Source of the DNA: Pisaster brevispinus
Taxonomy: Eukaryota; Echinodermata; Asteroidea; Forcipulatida; Asteriidae
Reading direction: 5' to 3'
DNA: 64,000 nucleotides
Assembly (NCBI GenBank): GCA_023634235.1
Contig: JAMKCF010000004.1
Coordinates: forward strand, 22,762,527-22,826,526
Shown here piece after piece: positions 11,731 to 22,425 of the stretch. Both the position numbers and the translations under genes were made by a program. The notes beneath the pieces are model-generated. The model was not told where the DNA came from and did not search any database. It saw only the letters and a list, made by a program, of their open reading frames with translations. Each line of letters opens with the position of its first letter. Within the stretch, counting starts at the first letter, position 1.

Positions 11731-11850
11731 GACATCTCAAAGAGGTTATCCTTGCCAGCTGACATGAGGTTGTCAGATCAGTTCCTAGAGAAATACAGTC
11801 TTAGTCCTCCATTTGAGAAGATGAGCAGACGGTCAAGAAGAACCTCACTG
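11731..11850 (+). CDS. PCTAIRE kinase exon: basic pre-kinase segment
   Basis: 120 bp, 40 codons, phase 0 at both ends, with TTTACAG before and GTACGT after. It reads DISKRLSLPADMRL near the start and ends MSRRSRRTSL. This matches the segment just before the kinase domain in CDK16/17/18, where a KRLSLPAD block and a RRxSL motif are conserved. In CDK16 the equivalent serine is a PKA site that controls cyclin Y binding, so the RRTSL serine here is a good candidate regulatory residue (inference by homology). The frame is open at the 5' side, so an upstream exon ending in phase 0 must exist. None was found with confidence in 1-11730, where the family N-terminus is too variable to spot by eye. Confidence 0.93.
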
Positions 11851-11869
11851 GTACGTCTTTTTTTTTCTT

Positions 11870-12270
11870 CTCTCTCTTAACTTTGAGTTGAACAAAGATA
11901 AATTGTCTAGAGTGGGACTTGAGCCTGCCGTGCCAGCGCTCTACCAACAAGCCCTAATATTTTGTCAATATCTTTGTTTGTGGGTGCCATTCAGAAGCCA
12001 TTCAACCTGTAATTGCTACATAACCAGGGATCACACCCAAGTTTACGATACAACCTGGGAAGCAGCAGCAGAGGGATCACCTTAAGGGGATGCAACTTTT
12101 TTATTTCAAATATCAAGTAATAAACAACAAGGGAAAATTACTTGATACAAATAATTTGGGGTTGAACAAAGACAAATTGACTAGAGCAGGAACCTGCAAC
12201 ATTAGGATTAACGTGAAGGTGCCCTACGAACTGAACTAAGTCGCATCCCCTTAAGGCGAAGGGTTCTCCC
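11870..12270. mobile_element. Family T element, rearranged copy
   Basis: Contains the T landmarks AACAAAGATAAATTG-CTAGAG, GGGACTTGAGCCTGCC (tRNA-like, reversed), GACAATATCTTTGTT-type core, AGGGATCACACCCAAG, and the terminal sequence ATCAAGTAATAAACAACAAGGGAAAA at 12110-12140 followed by a second GACTAGAGCAGGAACCTGC. Order suggests two overlapping or nested copies. Confidence 0.65.
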
Positions 12271-12284
12271 CCATACACAAGCGA

Positions 12285-12520
12285 TCCGGTCAAAAAGCAT
12301 GAATTGCGTGCCTATACGTAAATTTCGGCTGATACACCCAAAGAAATGTATATATTATATGGAATTTCTTTTAAAAACCATAGGCCTATAGAATGCTCCA
12401 GGATGCCCAGTTGGGCTTTTAAGAACCAAGATAAACACCAACACTTTCGCCAAACATCCACAAATTTGGTTCCAGAATGCCCCGCAATTTTGAAAAAATC
12501 CTGGGGAGAACCCTGATTCA
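12285..12520 (-). mobile_element. Family H element, reverse copy
   Basis: Reverse match to the other H copies: AAATTTCGGCTGATAC at the left, GAATGCTCCAGGATGCCCAG, AACCAAGATAAACACC and CCAGAATGCCCC at the right. Confidence 0.65.
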
Positions 12521-12966
12521 TCTTTTGAAAAAAAAAAACAGTGATTGAATCAAAGTGAATTTAAAAAGCTTCTCTTCAAATAGCTTTCCAAAGTTATTTG
12601 AAAACATGGAAGAAAAAACATTGCGTACTATTATTCACAAGTGTGTTTTGTGGGTTGGAGTGAAATTTATGCAGATTTTTTTTTTTTCATTGTGGTTCTT
12701 TCATTGTGGTTCTCTTAGAGGGGATTAAAAATATTGTTTTCTTTCTAAAAACTGTTCAGACAACAATTGGTCATTCACTGTCGAGGGTAATAACTTAGTT
12801 TTAAGATGTTCCTTGAGAGATCTGATCGTCTTCAGGAGAAGGCTCAAGTGTTTCCTTTGAGACAATCGGAGCACGATGATCAAATCAGTTGATTTCTGGA
12901 CCAGTCCAACCCCTAAGAGTGTTGTCTTTCCTTAGTGTACGTGAAATGTCCTACACGAGAAGCAGT

Positions 12967-13411
12967 TTAAAGGGTGGGGTCATAGATAGGTAAATACTCT
13001 AAAAATTAGTGACCATAAACACTTACTTGGTGAAAAGCACTGCAGCTGTTGATAGTATACACAATTTAGAGAAAGGATTCCTTTCCAAGTAATATGGTTT
13101 GGATAATTTTTCACCACAAAACATTTGAATCTAAGATACAATTCATGCATGAATCGTTTCTCAGATTCTGAGGATTGGTGTTCGTTCTCAAATGCTGCAG
13201 CCAAAGATGCGGTTGGTACCCGCTGGATGGTGGATGGATTCAACGTTCTTATAAATTCAGTGACAGTTTTCTGCTGTTTTCTCAGCAGCAAGAAGACACT
13301 GTACTCAGCTGAAACTTTCACACGTGACTCTTATTGTATCTATTCTTAACAAATTTGCCTTTAAATAAGCATTTCGTTGACAAAATCCAAACATTTATCC
13401 TACCTTTAAAA
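12967..13411 (+). mobile_element. Family A MITE, copy 4
   Basis: Starts TTTAAAGGGTGGGGTCATAG, contains the palindrome ATTCATGCATGAAT, GCGGTTGGTACCCGCTGGAT and AGCTGAAACTTTCACACGTG, and ends TCCTACCTTTAAA. Full length. Confidence 0.88.
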
Positions 13412-14097
13412 GGTCCAGTGACAGGGCATAAAAATAGTGCAACATTTATTGGAACTTTTTACAGCTGTGTGATACAGCTTCTCCTGGGGCTAATCCCTCT
13501 CGGACTCTCTCTACATCCTCTACACTCTGTTTCCCTTCCGTCAATAAACGTGTCCCTCTAGATTAGCTTTCCCTTTGATGGAGAAGGCAATTGAGAGGAA
13601 TATTTTTTGGGGGAGTTAGAAAGAGGATCTGGCTGACATTTGGGGCTGATTACGGTTTGGTTTAAGCCATCTATGTTTGCAACGGGGAAAACATCCCAGC
13701 TGTATCGTCCTTTATAGAAGATTGGGTTATTGAGATCTAACAATCTTCGGATGATGGAGTTTACATCAAGAAAAAAAAAAAAAAAACCAACATCCTGGCA
13801 GAGTTTTTTTTTTTTTTTTTTTTTTTTGTGGAAGGAAGTAGTTGACAACTGCTAGATGGGGCATGAATTAAAGAAAGCAGGCTTAAGACTTTGGAAATAA
13901 TGTAGTGAATAGGTTTGGAAGGAGTGGAAAAAAAACCATGGGTTATATAAACCCTCATCTTAAATCAGCAACTTGATCAATTGTAGGAAGTTTGAGTGTT
14001 TTATATAGGTAGAAAGACAAACAATTTAAATTTTGAAGTTTTGAAGTTTTAGGAAAAAGAATGTATGTCTATCATCTTTGAAACTCAAGCCTATATA
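13412..14097. other. No gene seen; poly-A/poly-T tract
   Basis: Holds an A-run at about 13770-13785 followed within 20 bases by a T-run at about 13805-13827. The lysine- and phenylalanine-rich small frames here are products of these runs. Confidence 0.55.
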
Positions 14098-14395
14098 CTT
14101 AAAGGTAGGGTCATTGATTGGTATCCTTCAAAAATTAATGACCATAAAAAATATGTTGGTGAGAAGCACTGCAGCTGTTGAAAGTTTAACCTATTTGGAG
14201 AAATGATTCCCTTCAATGTAAAATGAGGATGGATTCAACGTTTTTGTGAAAATACCGTGACAGTTTTTTGTTTTTTTTCTCAGCAAGTAGACACTGTATT
14301 CAGCCGAAACTTTCACATGTGATTTTTATTGTATCTTTCTTAATGATTTTGCCTATAAATCAGCATTACGTTGACAAAAACCAATCTATGATTGT
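14098..14395 (+). mobile_element. Family A MITE, copy 5, centre deleted
   Basis: Starts TTAAAGGTAGGGTCATTGAT and ends ACCAATCTATGA, but the central palindrome and GGTACCCGC block are missing: AAATGAGGATGGATTCAAC joins the two halves. About 140 bases from the next kinase exon. Confidence 0.85.
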
Positions 14396-14537
14396 ATTTT
14401 GAATTGTCAAAATATGTATGGAAATGTTATTTGTATCTGTAGCTTTAATGGGAGTCTTGTTTGGCCAGCTTTGTTTTTCTTGTGTGTGAAACCGTTAAAT
14501 ATGATGAAAACAATTTCTGCTTGAATTGTCTCTGCAG

Positions 14538-14709
14538 TCCGAAATTGGGTTTGGCAAGATGGAAACTTACACCAAGCTGGATAAACTTGGCGAGGGTACT
14601 TATGCAACAGTATTTAAAGGAAGGAGCAGACTGACGGATAACCTGGTAGCGCTAAAAGAAATCCGTCTGGAGCATGAAGAAGGGGCGCCTTGCACTGCAA
14701 TAAGAGAAG
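14538..14709 (+). CDS. PCTAIRE kinase exon: N-lobe with glycine loop and PCTAIRE helix
   Basis: 172 bp, entering in phase 0 and leaving in phase 1; acceptor TCTGCAG, donor GTAGGT. It begins [17 protein letters not shown], then [11 protein letters not shown] (ATP-binding glycine loop), then [13 protein letters not shown] with the ATP-anchoring lysine, and ends at the cyclin-contact helix APCTAIRE. That signature separates this group from PSTAIRE kinases (CDK1/2) and PFTAIRE kinases (CDK14/15). The exon follows a 2.7-kb intron holding family T, H and A repeats. An open frame starts slightly upstream at 14526, but the splice acceptor and the family alignment fix the exon start at the serine codon. 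Confidence 0.97.
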
Positions 14710-14907
14710 GTAGGTACAGTATAACAGGTACTTGATTTTTATCAGGATTTTTCCGATTTCAGGTCTTTTTTGGGGTGATAATCGTAAGTATAATAACCAG
14801 TTTTTATATGGTGCTTTATTTACAGGCATCTCAAAGCGCTTAAATCATTATTTATTTCCAGACCGGTTTTTGATTTATGAGACCCATTTATGTAACATCT
14901 GATAAGG

Positions 14908-15185
14908 GTTCAGAAGGTGCTGCGGGGCATTCAGTAGGCACTGCCGGAAACTCCGGGGCAAACCCCTTCTCTTAGCAATTAGTGTAACTGTGGTTTTTTT
15001 TTTACGTGCTTTACACAACACACGGGACCTATGGCTTTACGTCCCATCCAAGGGATGAAGCGGTAATGGTTAAGTGTCTTGCTTAAGGACACTAGTGTTA
15101 AGAGCGGGACTGGAACCCACAATCTGCTGATCAGAAACACCGGAGCTTAAGTCCAGCAAGTTTGACCGCTCGGCCACGACATACC
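14908..15185 (-). mobile_element. SINE-I, reverse copy
   Basis: Reverse SINE-I: ACGTGCTTTACACAACACAC, GGCTTTACGTCCCATCC, TTAAGTGTCTTGCTTAAGGA, GGAACCCACAATCTGCTGAT, GACCGCTCGGCCACGACATA. The reversed head carries A-box and B-box-like sequence. The 3' body is shortened. Confidence 0.85.
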
Positions 15186-15221
15186 ACCAGGGCTTCACCA
15201 CCACAGGTCCATCTCACCCCT

Positions 15222-15415
15222 TGGTCCAATTTTGTAGAGCTGCTTAAGCAAAAAAAATAAAATGCTTAACGAATTTCTGCTCAGCAAAAATAAGCAGGAT
15301 ACCAGTTATTAATAGTACACATGACATGGTATTTTGGCTGGTAACCTTATTCTGGTATGGTAAGCAAGATTTTTTTTGTGCTGAGCTACTTTTTGTGTTG
15401 AAGCAGGGTCCTGGT
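15222..15415. mobile_element. Family D MITE, copy 2
   Basis: TGTAGAGCTGCTTAAGCA at the left, GGATACCAGTTATTAATAGT in the core, GTTGAAGCAGGGTCCTGG at the right. The right arm has lost the AGCTCTATGAAATT segment. Confidence 0.75.
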
Positions 15416-15784
15416 ATAAGGAAAAGTCTTTTTGAGCCTGCCCGGGATCATTCTGTAATATGAACCAGATGGGTTTCTGGGTGTGTTTGGAATTTGGACG
15501 CACTGAATTGATGCATGGCTGAATGTCACCGAAACTGGGTATCGGACTGGCTACCAAAGTCTATCAAAACTTTACAATATGTAACAGATAGTTGAAGTCA
15601 ATGGCGTGTATGACACCACGCAAATATCACTAACTGCGCGTTTATTAATTCAGGCTTGATAATTTCATACTTTGATCAGTGAGATTGTTGTCAAATAGCC
15701 TGAATAGTCTAGAAAAGTCTAAACCAAGTACATGTAGGTTGGCCATTTTACTCAATCGAAATTGTCTGACTTTTTCCCCAAAGG

Positions 15785-16075
15785 CCAAATAATCATAGTT
15801 CTGGGGCATTTTGGAACTGAATTTGGAAGTTTGGCCTTAGCATGCTGAATTGAAACAAGGTCCTCGGAATGTTTTTTACCTGGTGTTTATCTATTTGTTT
15901 TAAAAGCCCACTGTGCCATCTGGGACATTCTAAATGGTTTTATCTTGATGCAATTCTTGTGAATCAAAAAGACACTTATTTTGTTATTTATTTATATTTT
16001 CTGTATCAGCTGCAATACATGCATACCGGCCGGCAATTTGTGCAGATCGGCACAATATGCTGGCTTGAGCACAGG
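15785..16075 (+). mobile_element. Family H element, copy 3
   Basis: CTGGGGCATTTTGGAAC, TTGAAACAAGGTCCTCGG, AATGTTTTTTACCTGGTGTT and a 3' end with GCATACCGGCCGGCAATTTG and ATATGCTGGCTTG. Close to the copy at 17885. Confidence 0.75.
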
Positions 16076-16416
16076 GAGAGCCCTGCAGATATCATGCCTG
16101 AAATTGAACCAACTAAAAGCTGTAAAATCTCTTTAAAAAGCATGCAAAAGTTAACCTGAAAATTGTGCACCATTTTGGGCTATACAAAAACCATCAAACT
16201 TTAATGTACTTCCACAATAAATAGATAGATAAACAAATCAACTTAATTGGAGTATAATTGCACAGATAATCGGGTGCAAAAGTAAGTCCCTTCGTTGTGG
16301 CTGAAATTGCCTATTCGGGTTGAATTTAAAGTCAAATTAGCTTGAATTCTGGCCTCTACCGATTTCTCGTCTTTATTCTTTATTCTCGAGCAGTTTTCTC
16401 GTCTTTATTCTATTTT

Positions 16417-16470
16417 CAGACTGAAAAATTGTGTTGTTGTCATTGGACAACAACACAATTTTTCAGTCTG
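16417..16470. repeat. Perfect 25-bp inverted repeat
   Basis: Arms 16417-16441 and 16446-16470 are exact reverse complements around the 4-base loop ATTG. The arm starts CAGACTGAAAAATTGTG. No second copy was seen. Confidence 0.95.
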
Positions 16471-16763
16471 AGCTCAGACTCTGAGTGGGCAAACGTTTGT
16501 AGCAGGGATACGTGATCAGTATGCAGATAAGGTCTCCAATGTTTAACAAAGGCTGTGTGTAAATAATGTTTAGTTGACATCTTTTATTTACCTCTGAAAT
16601 AATCAACAAGTTATCTGGTTATTATCTTAAAAATTTACGTCAAATTTTGACACCTTGTGTCCACATTATAGCTAACTAAAAAATGTGATTTGTTCTAAGT
16701 ATCAAGCAAGAAACCACAAGGGAAACTGGGTAAATTTTAAAATAATTTTGGTTGAACAATTAA

Positions 16764-17095
16764 GGCAGGCCTGTGAAATCTCCGCTTTAAAGCGGATTTC
16801 CGCTTTTTCCTTGACCATGACGATTTTTTATTTCCGCTTTTTTTTTCGTAAAAAAAAGTATATATATAGATATATTTTTTAAAAATTTTTACGAATTTTT
16901 TTTAAAGCCTAATATATGCTTGGCAACAACAATGTACAACTTTTATATGTGAAATAAGCCTAGTGACTGGATCAATGAGGTGCCCAAATTCGACCAGCGT
17001 AAATGCGTGACGCGCGCTCACTTGACGTTCCACGATCATTCTTACATCATGTATAGTGTTTCAGCTCTTTTTTTAAGGGTCCATTCACAGGCCTG
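16764..17095. mobile_element. TTAA-flanked MITE nested in family T
   Basis: About 332 bp with 12-bp inverted ends CAGGCCTGTGAA / TTCACAGGCCTG, flanked by TTAA at 16760-16763 and 17096-17099. The interior has repeated TCCGCTTT and long T/A runs. TTAA duplication is typical of piggyBac-type insertion (inference). Confidence 0.8.
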
Positions 17096-17104
17096 TTAAG
17101 GGTT

Positions 17105-17176
17105 GACTAGAGAGGGATTTGAACCTGTGACCTCAAGATTAATGTGCCTACGGTCTACCAACTGAGCCATCTAGCC
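17105..17176 (-). repeat. tRNA-like unit of family T
   Basis: Exactly 72 nt. On the minus strand it reads GGCTAGATGGCTCAGTTGGT and ends with the B-box side AGGTTCAAATCCCTC and TCTAGTC. The acceptor-type stem pairs (GGCTAGA with TCTAGTC) but the anticodon stem is mostly unpaired, so it is not a functional tRNA. Confidence 0.7.
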
Positions 17177-17676
17177 CTTACATGTGTGTCGGCAGTCTCT
17201 TCATTTAGCCAAAATCTTTTCCAATGTCTTTATTCTTTTAAAGCAAGACAAAATAAAACATCATAAAATAAAACAACAGTGGGAAACCGCCAGCTGCAGT
17301 TTATGCCAGTTAACTACAAGTAGATACGCTAAGCAGTATTTGATAGATGCACATGAAAGCTCATTTTGATACCGTTCACGTCGTATTTATAGCCCTAGAA
17401 CTTGTTTTTTCCCCCCCACTGGGGAAATGTACTGCTCAGATCACAGCAGTTTTCTCATCTTAAAGGTCATCCCCGGTACTCACTGTGCGTACATGTAAAT
17501 ACTGAATGGATACGCTTTGTGCACCAGGGAATTTATGACACAACTGGAGAAAGTTGGCCATTAGAGGGCGTCAGACTCACAAATTACTGAAGTTTACATC
17601 ACTTCCAAATTGCATTTGAAGTTTATGACATTAATTCTGCAAGGAAACCAAGTTCAGTTTCTTCTCTTTAACTGTT

Positions 17677-17840
17677 GGGCCCAATTTTTTCCAAAGCTGC
17701 AGAAAATGTTGCTACGCAAATTCAATTGCTAAGCATAAATGGTAACGGGACACCAGCTACAACACTGTGAGTAACATGTCATTTGGTTGGTAACCTCATT
17801 TTTGCTCATTAATGTTTTCATGTGCATAGCAAATTTGGGG
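17677..17840. mobile_element. Family D-like fragment
   Basis: GGGCCCAATTTTTTCCAAAGCTGCAG at the left, then ACACCAGCTACAACACTGTGAG, GTAACATGTCATTTGGTTGG. Diverged from the other D copies; right end unclear. Confidence 0.5.
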
Positions 17841-17884
17841 ATTAATGCTTAATGAAAATGAGTACTCCTCCATGCAGGATACTC

Positions 17885-18165
17885 TGCAGGGTTTTTCAAA
17901 ACTTTGGACGTTTGGCCAAAGCATGCCGAATTGAAACAAGGTCCTCGGTATGTTTTTTACTTGGTGTTTATCTTGGTTTTTAAAAGCCTTACTGTCCAAT
18001 CTGGAGCATTCTAACTGGTTTTATCTGGATGATTTGTGTAAATTTGATCCAAAGAAAAAACTTCTTAAACCATTATTTACTTTTTGCCCCTTTTTGGGGG
18101 GTTTTGTTTTGGGGTCTATCGGGCGCAATTCGGGCATATCGGCCCGATGTGCTAGCTTGTGTATG
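17885..18165 (+). mobile_element. Family H element, copy 4
   Basis: TTGAAACAAGGTCCTCGGTA, TGTTTTTTACTTGGTGTTTA, TTCTAACTGGTTTTATCTGG and the TATCGGGCGCAATTCGGGCA / TATCGGCCCGATGTGCTAGC 3' end. Confidence 0.78.
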
Positions 18166-18773
18166 GAGAAACCATGCTATAGCATCTTAGCAATGAACAT
18201 TGAAAATGTGGTTTGAATTCAAGAAGCAGTACTTGTTTTTATGAATGCAGTGGGCCATTGTCCAATCAAATTATGTAATTAAAGTGTTTACTGGTAACGA
18301 TCACTCATGGTCTGAAAGAGAATGATGTATTTGTAAACAGTCGATGTATTTCAAATGTGTGCACGGCAGCCACGACCTACATGTACATGTACATGTAGCA
18401 TCAGGTACAGGTTAAGAATAACCGGCAATATTGTCTCATTATTTATCTGGGTCAGCTCTCGAGAAAAAAAAAAAAGATGTGATCAATTTGTTTTGTTGCT
18501 CAAAGTGCAGTTGGTTCACTGTCGGGTTCTCTTAGCCTAAGATCCGTCTGGTATGTAAATTGTCGGCTTAGGAATGGATCCCTCTCTAGCCATTAACATC
18601 TTGCCGGGAAATTTTTTGTTGGAGTGCATCCTTGGTAAACTGTCTTTGCCACCGTGTGCTTCACATGTACACGCTTGATGTGCCTATTTAGCTGGAATTT
18701 AAAAGAAGTACAGACACGACGCGGTGTTCTAAAATAAGACAATGATGTTTGTATGTGTTGTAGCATTTGTTCC

Positions 18774-19142
18774 TTAAAGGGCAGGTATACCTTTGGTAAT
18801 TACTCCAAAAATAAATTACAAAAAAAAAATTACTTGGTAAAGAGCACTGGAGAGCTGTTAGAAACCACACCCTTGTCATGAATTTTTTTTTAGAAAGAGG
18901 TACTTTTTCACCCCAAAATTTGAATCTGAGAAAGGCTTCAGGCATGAAGTCTTTTTCAAGAATCTTGAAAGCACAGAACCCTATGCAACAAGGGTGTTTT
19001 TTTCTTTCATTATTTTCTTGCAACTTCGATGACCAATTGTGCCCCAATTTTCACAGGTTTGTTATTTTATGCATTTGATGTTGGGATACACCAAGTGAGG
19101 AGAGTGGTCTACGACAATTACCAAAAGTGTACCCTGGCTTTA
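18774..19142. mobile_element. Family B-related MITE
   Basis: TTAAAGGGCAGGTATACCTT at the left and CCAAAAGTGTACCCTGGCTT at the right are inverted. The left half carries the A/B landmark TTTGAATCTGAGAAAGGCTT-CAGGCATGAAG; the right half differs. Confidence 0.7.
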
Positions 19143-19350
19143 CAGGTATCATACAGGATATGTGAGAGGATATAAAACATCAATGATTAATTTTAGTCTG
19201 AAAGCTTCCTGATTATGAAGCTCATACTAGATCCATTTATTTTTTCAGTGAAATATTTCCCTCTGAAATGAAGTCATATTTCAGAAACTGTATTTGAAAA
19301 CCTAAAAAAGCAAAGCTGATTTTGGATGTAGCAGTCAGTATACACAAAGT
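19141..19350 (-). mobile_element. Family C fragment, reverse
   Basis: TACAGGTATCATACAGGATA, CATCAATGATTAATTTTAGT, GAAATATTTCCCTCTGAAAT and GAAACTGTATTTGAAAACC match family C in reverse. It directly abuts the family B element to its left and is truncated on the right. Confidence 0.65.
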
Positions 19351-20220
19351 CGGACCTTTGCATTCACATTTTACTTGCCACGTACGGACAAATGTAAATA
19401 TTTAAACTATTAAAGTGTTTGAATATTAAGATATTTATGTGATATTTTTTTCTCAGTTCTACCCGATATTAACCTTTGAAATCGAATTATGCATAAAAAA
19501 CTTCACCGTCCTACATCAAACTTTGCCATTAATCAGACTGAGGTTGAATGCTCTGGAGTCGCTAGCATTAACTTAACAAACAGCCTCCATTACTGCCTGC
19601 TCGGCATTACCGCAGTGGTCATCTTGCAATCGACACTGCCTGGGCGCATTATGGTGTAGGGTGGCGTGTAATAGCATGTCCATCTGAGAGAAAGGAGAGT
19701 TGATGACTGGAAGGAATTATTACGCACAGTGTTTCAGCTTGCTCAACTATGCGTACTCATCAGAGCTCACCCCCGTTAACACTAGCCCGGCGTGCAAAAC
19801 TGCTACGGGCTAGTAAACGCCACTTTTCAACTTTTCAACTGGGCAACCTACTTGTTAAATATGCTCACATTTCTTCCTTTTCAGATGTGAAATTAGTTGG
19901 GGTTTTTTTTACGTGTTAATTTTTTTTTTTGAGTGTGTGACTGGAACTTCATTTTGACCATTAAACTGGCAGCTATCGCCACCATTAATACATCAGAATG
20001 AGAAAGATACATTTAATTATGTTTAAAACCTGGGCACAGTTTACTAGCCCGGAGGGCTACAAAGAGCTTACAAAGGTGGACTACGAAGAGCTTAAGCGCA
20101 ACAGGCTACAAGCAACGCACTGCTTCCTGATAGCGGATGCTGCTCCAAAAATGTCCCATCACAACAACCCCATCGGCCCTCCATTCCTGGGCTTTATGCC
20201 TGTACTTTTGTCCTTTCCCT
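19351..20220. other. No gene seen
   Basis: A 9-bp inverted pair ACTAGCCCG / CGGGCTAGT occurs at about 19780-19813. Nothing else recognised. Confidence 0.5.
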
Positions 20221-20612
20221 TGTCGTGGCCGAGCGATCAAGTGAACTGGACTCAAGCTCTGGTGTTTCTGATCAGCAGAGTGTGGGTTTGAACCTCTCTG
20301 TCTTGACACTTGTGTCCTTAAGCAAGACACTTAACCATTATTGCTTCATCCTTCTGATAGGACAAAAAGCCGTAATGCATGTAAAAGAACTAAGTTTATC
20401 GCTAAAAGAAGGGGTTTGCCCCGGTGTTTCTGGCAGTGGCTGCTGAATGCGCCGCAGCACCTTGTAAATCCTTATAAGGTGTTACATAAATGGGTAGTAA
20501 TTCAAAAACTTCAAAAACCTGTCTAGAAATAAATAATGATAAGCACTTTGAGGTGCTCATAGATAAAGCACTATATATAAACTGGTTATTAATTATAACT
20601 ATTATTAATAAT
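20221..20612 (+). mobile_element. SINE-I, plus copy
   Basis: Head TCGTGGCCGAGCGATCAAG, ACTCAAGCTCTGGTGTTTCT, GTGTGGGTTTGAACC (B box), body GCAAGACACTTAACCATTAT and CACCTTGTAAATCCTTATAAG, and tail GCACTTTGAGGTGCTCATAG, GCACTATATATAAACTGG, ending in ATT-rich sequence. Full length but diverged. Confidence 0.85.
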
Positions 20613-21097
20613 ATTGAATATACCATTTCAAACGTAGACTCTTTTAACAAAATTTTACAATGTTGTCATTACATTGTTGGACCTTGAACTGTAGTAAGTT
20701 GTTGACCAACAAAACATGAACAGGCCTGGAATTAAACAGAGGCCACAGGAAACTTTGGAAACTTTGGAAAACTTTTTGAAGGGGCACCAAGGCCAAGACC
20801 AGGGCGATGGGGGCCATGACCTTCGTGGTCTCGGTGTAACTCCAGGCCTGCTGTACGTGTACACACTGTTGTCAAAGCTCTTGCTACAATCTGTTTACTC
20901 TACCACCTTCGACTTTGTTTTATAATTAAGTTATCAAATTACCCTCTGCAAAAAATTGTTTTCCATGCATTTTAATGACTTGAACTTTTGATTGTGTATG
21001 GTTTTAAAACTCACTGGTTTCTTAATAGCTCGTTAGTGAGCTACCTATTTTAGATCTAATGTCTAATGTTTCTTGTATGTCTTCTCTCGATTTATAG

Positions 21098-21192
21098 TTT
21101 CTTTATTGAAAGGCTTGAAGCACGCAAACATCGTGACGCTACATGACATCGTCCATACAGAAAAATCTCTCACACTAGTCTTTGAATATTTG
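21098..21192 (+). CDS. PCTAIRE kinase exon: N-lobe beta4-beta5 and hinge
   Basis: 95 bp, entering in phase 1 and leaving in phase 0; acceptor TTTATAG, donor GTAAGT. It completes the valine after PCTAIRE and reads [18 protein letters not shown], then [14 protein letters not shown], ending at the hinge next to the ATP pocket. The LKHANIV and LVFEYL blocks are almost invariant in the CDK16/17/18 group. The preceding 6.4-kb intron contains two SINEs, D, H, B and C elements and an interrupted family T element. Confidence 0.97.
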
Positions 21193-22364
21193 GTAAGTAC
21201 CCTGTACGCATTTAAGAGAGTAGCCTGGAACCAATTTCATGGCACTGTTTACTGCTGACTTTTGCACATGGTACACACAATCCCAGGCTTATGGTCCACT
21301 GAATTCTGCACTTTATTATGCAGTGTTCTCTCTTCACAGTGGTCCACTCAAAATTATGTTCAAGTTGTCTTACTGGCCAGTTCATTGCTCCACAATTCTA
21401 TATGTGTAAAACCACTGCCTGCTCGGAATGTTCATAGTTTCAAACTCGAGCCCCATGCAAATGATAGTGTTACAAGAAAACCTTTAAATACGGGCTAGTG
21501 AAAAAGCTCGTGGACTTAGTAAAATGACAAGCTAGCTAGAATTATGTACAATTCATAAAACAAAACAGAATTTCTGTTTCATATTGTTGTTTTTTTAAAG
21601 ACATTTTTACTGGAAAAAATACAGTACAAAAACCAACAATAGTAGGCATAACTGGGCGTATTTAGGCTAGGCGTATTGTGATATACAGAAGTGAATGGTC
21701 TCTTAAAGGTTAAACATTCTCTTTTTTGATCATCATAAATTCTACACCATGTCTGTAATGTCTTTCATTAGTATGCACGTAACATTAGCCCTGTCAGTAT
21801 TGAGCTACATTGAGCTACATTTCCAGGAAGCTTTGGCTAGTATACCTGTGGGTAGATAAATTAATCAACGTTGGCCATGACAGATGCTTCCAGTCATCCA
21901 GTACCCTCATTGCTAAGACGCTACATTAAACTTCCATCGATATAGGTACAGGTATCAATGTTTGTCATATCGTGTTGCGTACCTTAGTTGGAATGCCAAG
22001 TTGTCTTGGCATTTGGTGCTTGATATATGATATGGGTTGGGTTTTTGCGGTCTTAACCAACAACTGTTTCGGTTGACTTGGCCATTGGTTAATCACTGGT
22101 CAGTGACCGAAACAGTTATTGGTTACAGACGCGAAAACGCACCCCTGGTGTACCCCCTTCCTATTGTGTCTTCATTGTGTTCTGGGAATCTCAGGAATTC
22201 TTTCAATTTCTTGCAACATATATGTAGGGCGTGTATATGTTTTGGGGATTATTTTAAGTTGTATGAAAAATCAAGACCAGTCTGATGGAGTGGATGGTGT
22301 TGGTGTACTTGTACATGGCCCTCATATTACCCTATTCAGAATTAGTATCCCATAATGTGGGGTT
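21193..22364. other. Intron sequence, no gene seen
   Basis: No repeat family assigned. Frames at 21262-21498 and 22037-22355 show no known domain. Confidence 0.5.
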
Positions 22365-22425
22365 TCATGTCTGAGTGGTTTAGCGCACTGGACTGCAATC
22401 TCGTCTCCGGTGGTTTACAATCTTG
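22365..22425 (+). repeat. tRNA-like SINE head fragment
   Basis: TGTCTGAGTGGTTTAGCGCA, CTGGACTGCAATCTCGTCTC and GGTGGTTTACAATC resemble a tRNA-Leu/Ser-type 5' half with a decayed B box. No SINE body follows; a C-run comes next. Confidence 0.5.

Larger units (their letters stand above)
16697..17200. mobile_element. Family T element split by a TTAA-flanked MITE
   Basis: The left T end (AAACCACAAGGGAAACTGGG, then TTTTGGTTGAACAA) stops at 16763. The matching tRNA-like part (TTGACTAGAGAGGGATTTGA) resumes at 17100. The interruption is the element at 16764-17095. The internal core and right end of T are absent, so this is a left-half copy. Confidence 0.75.
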
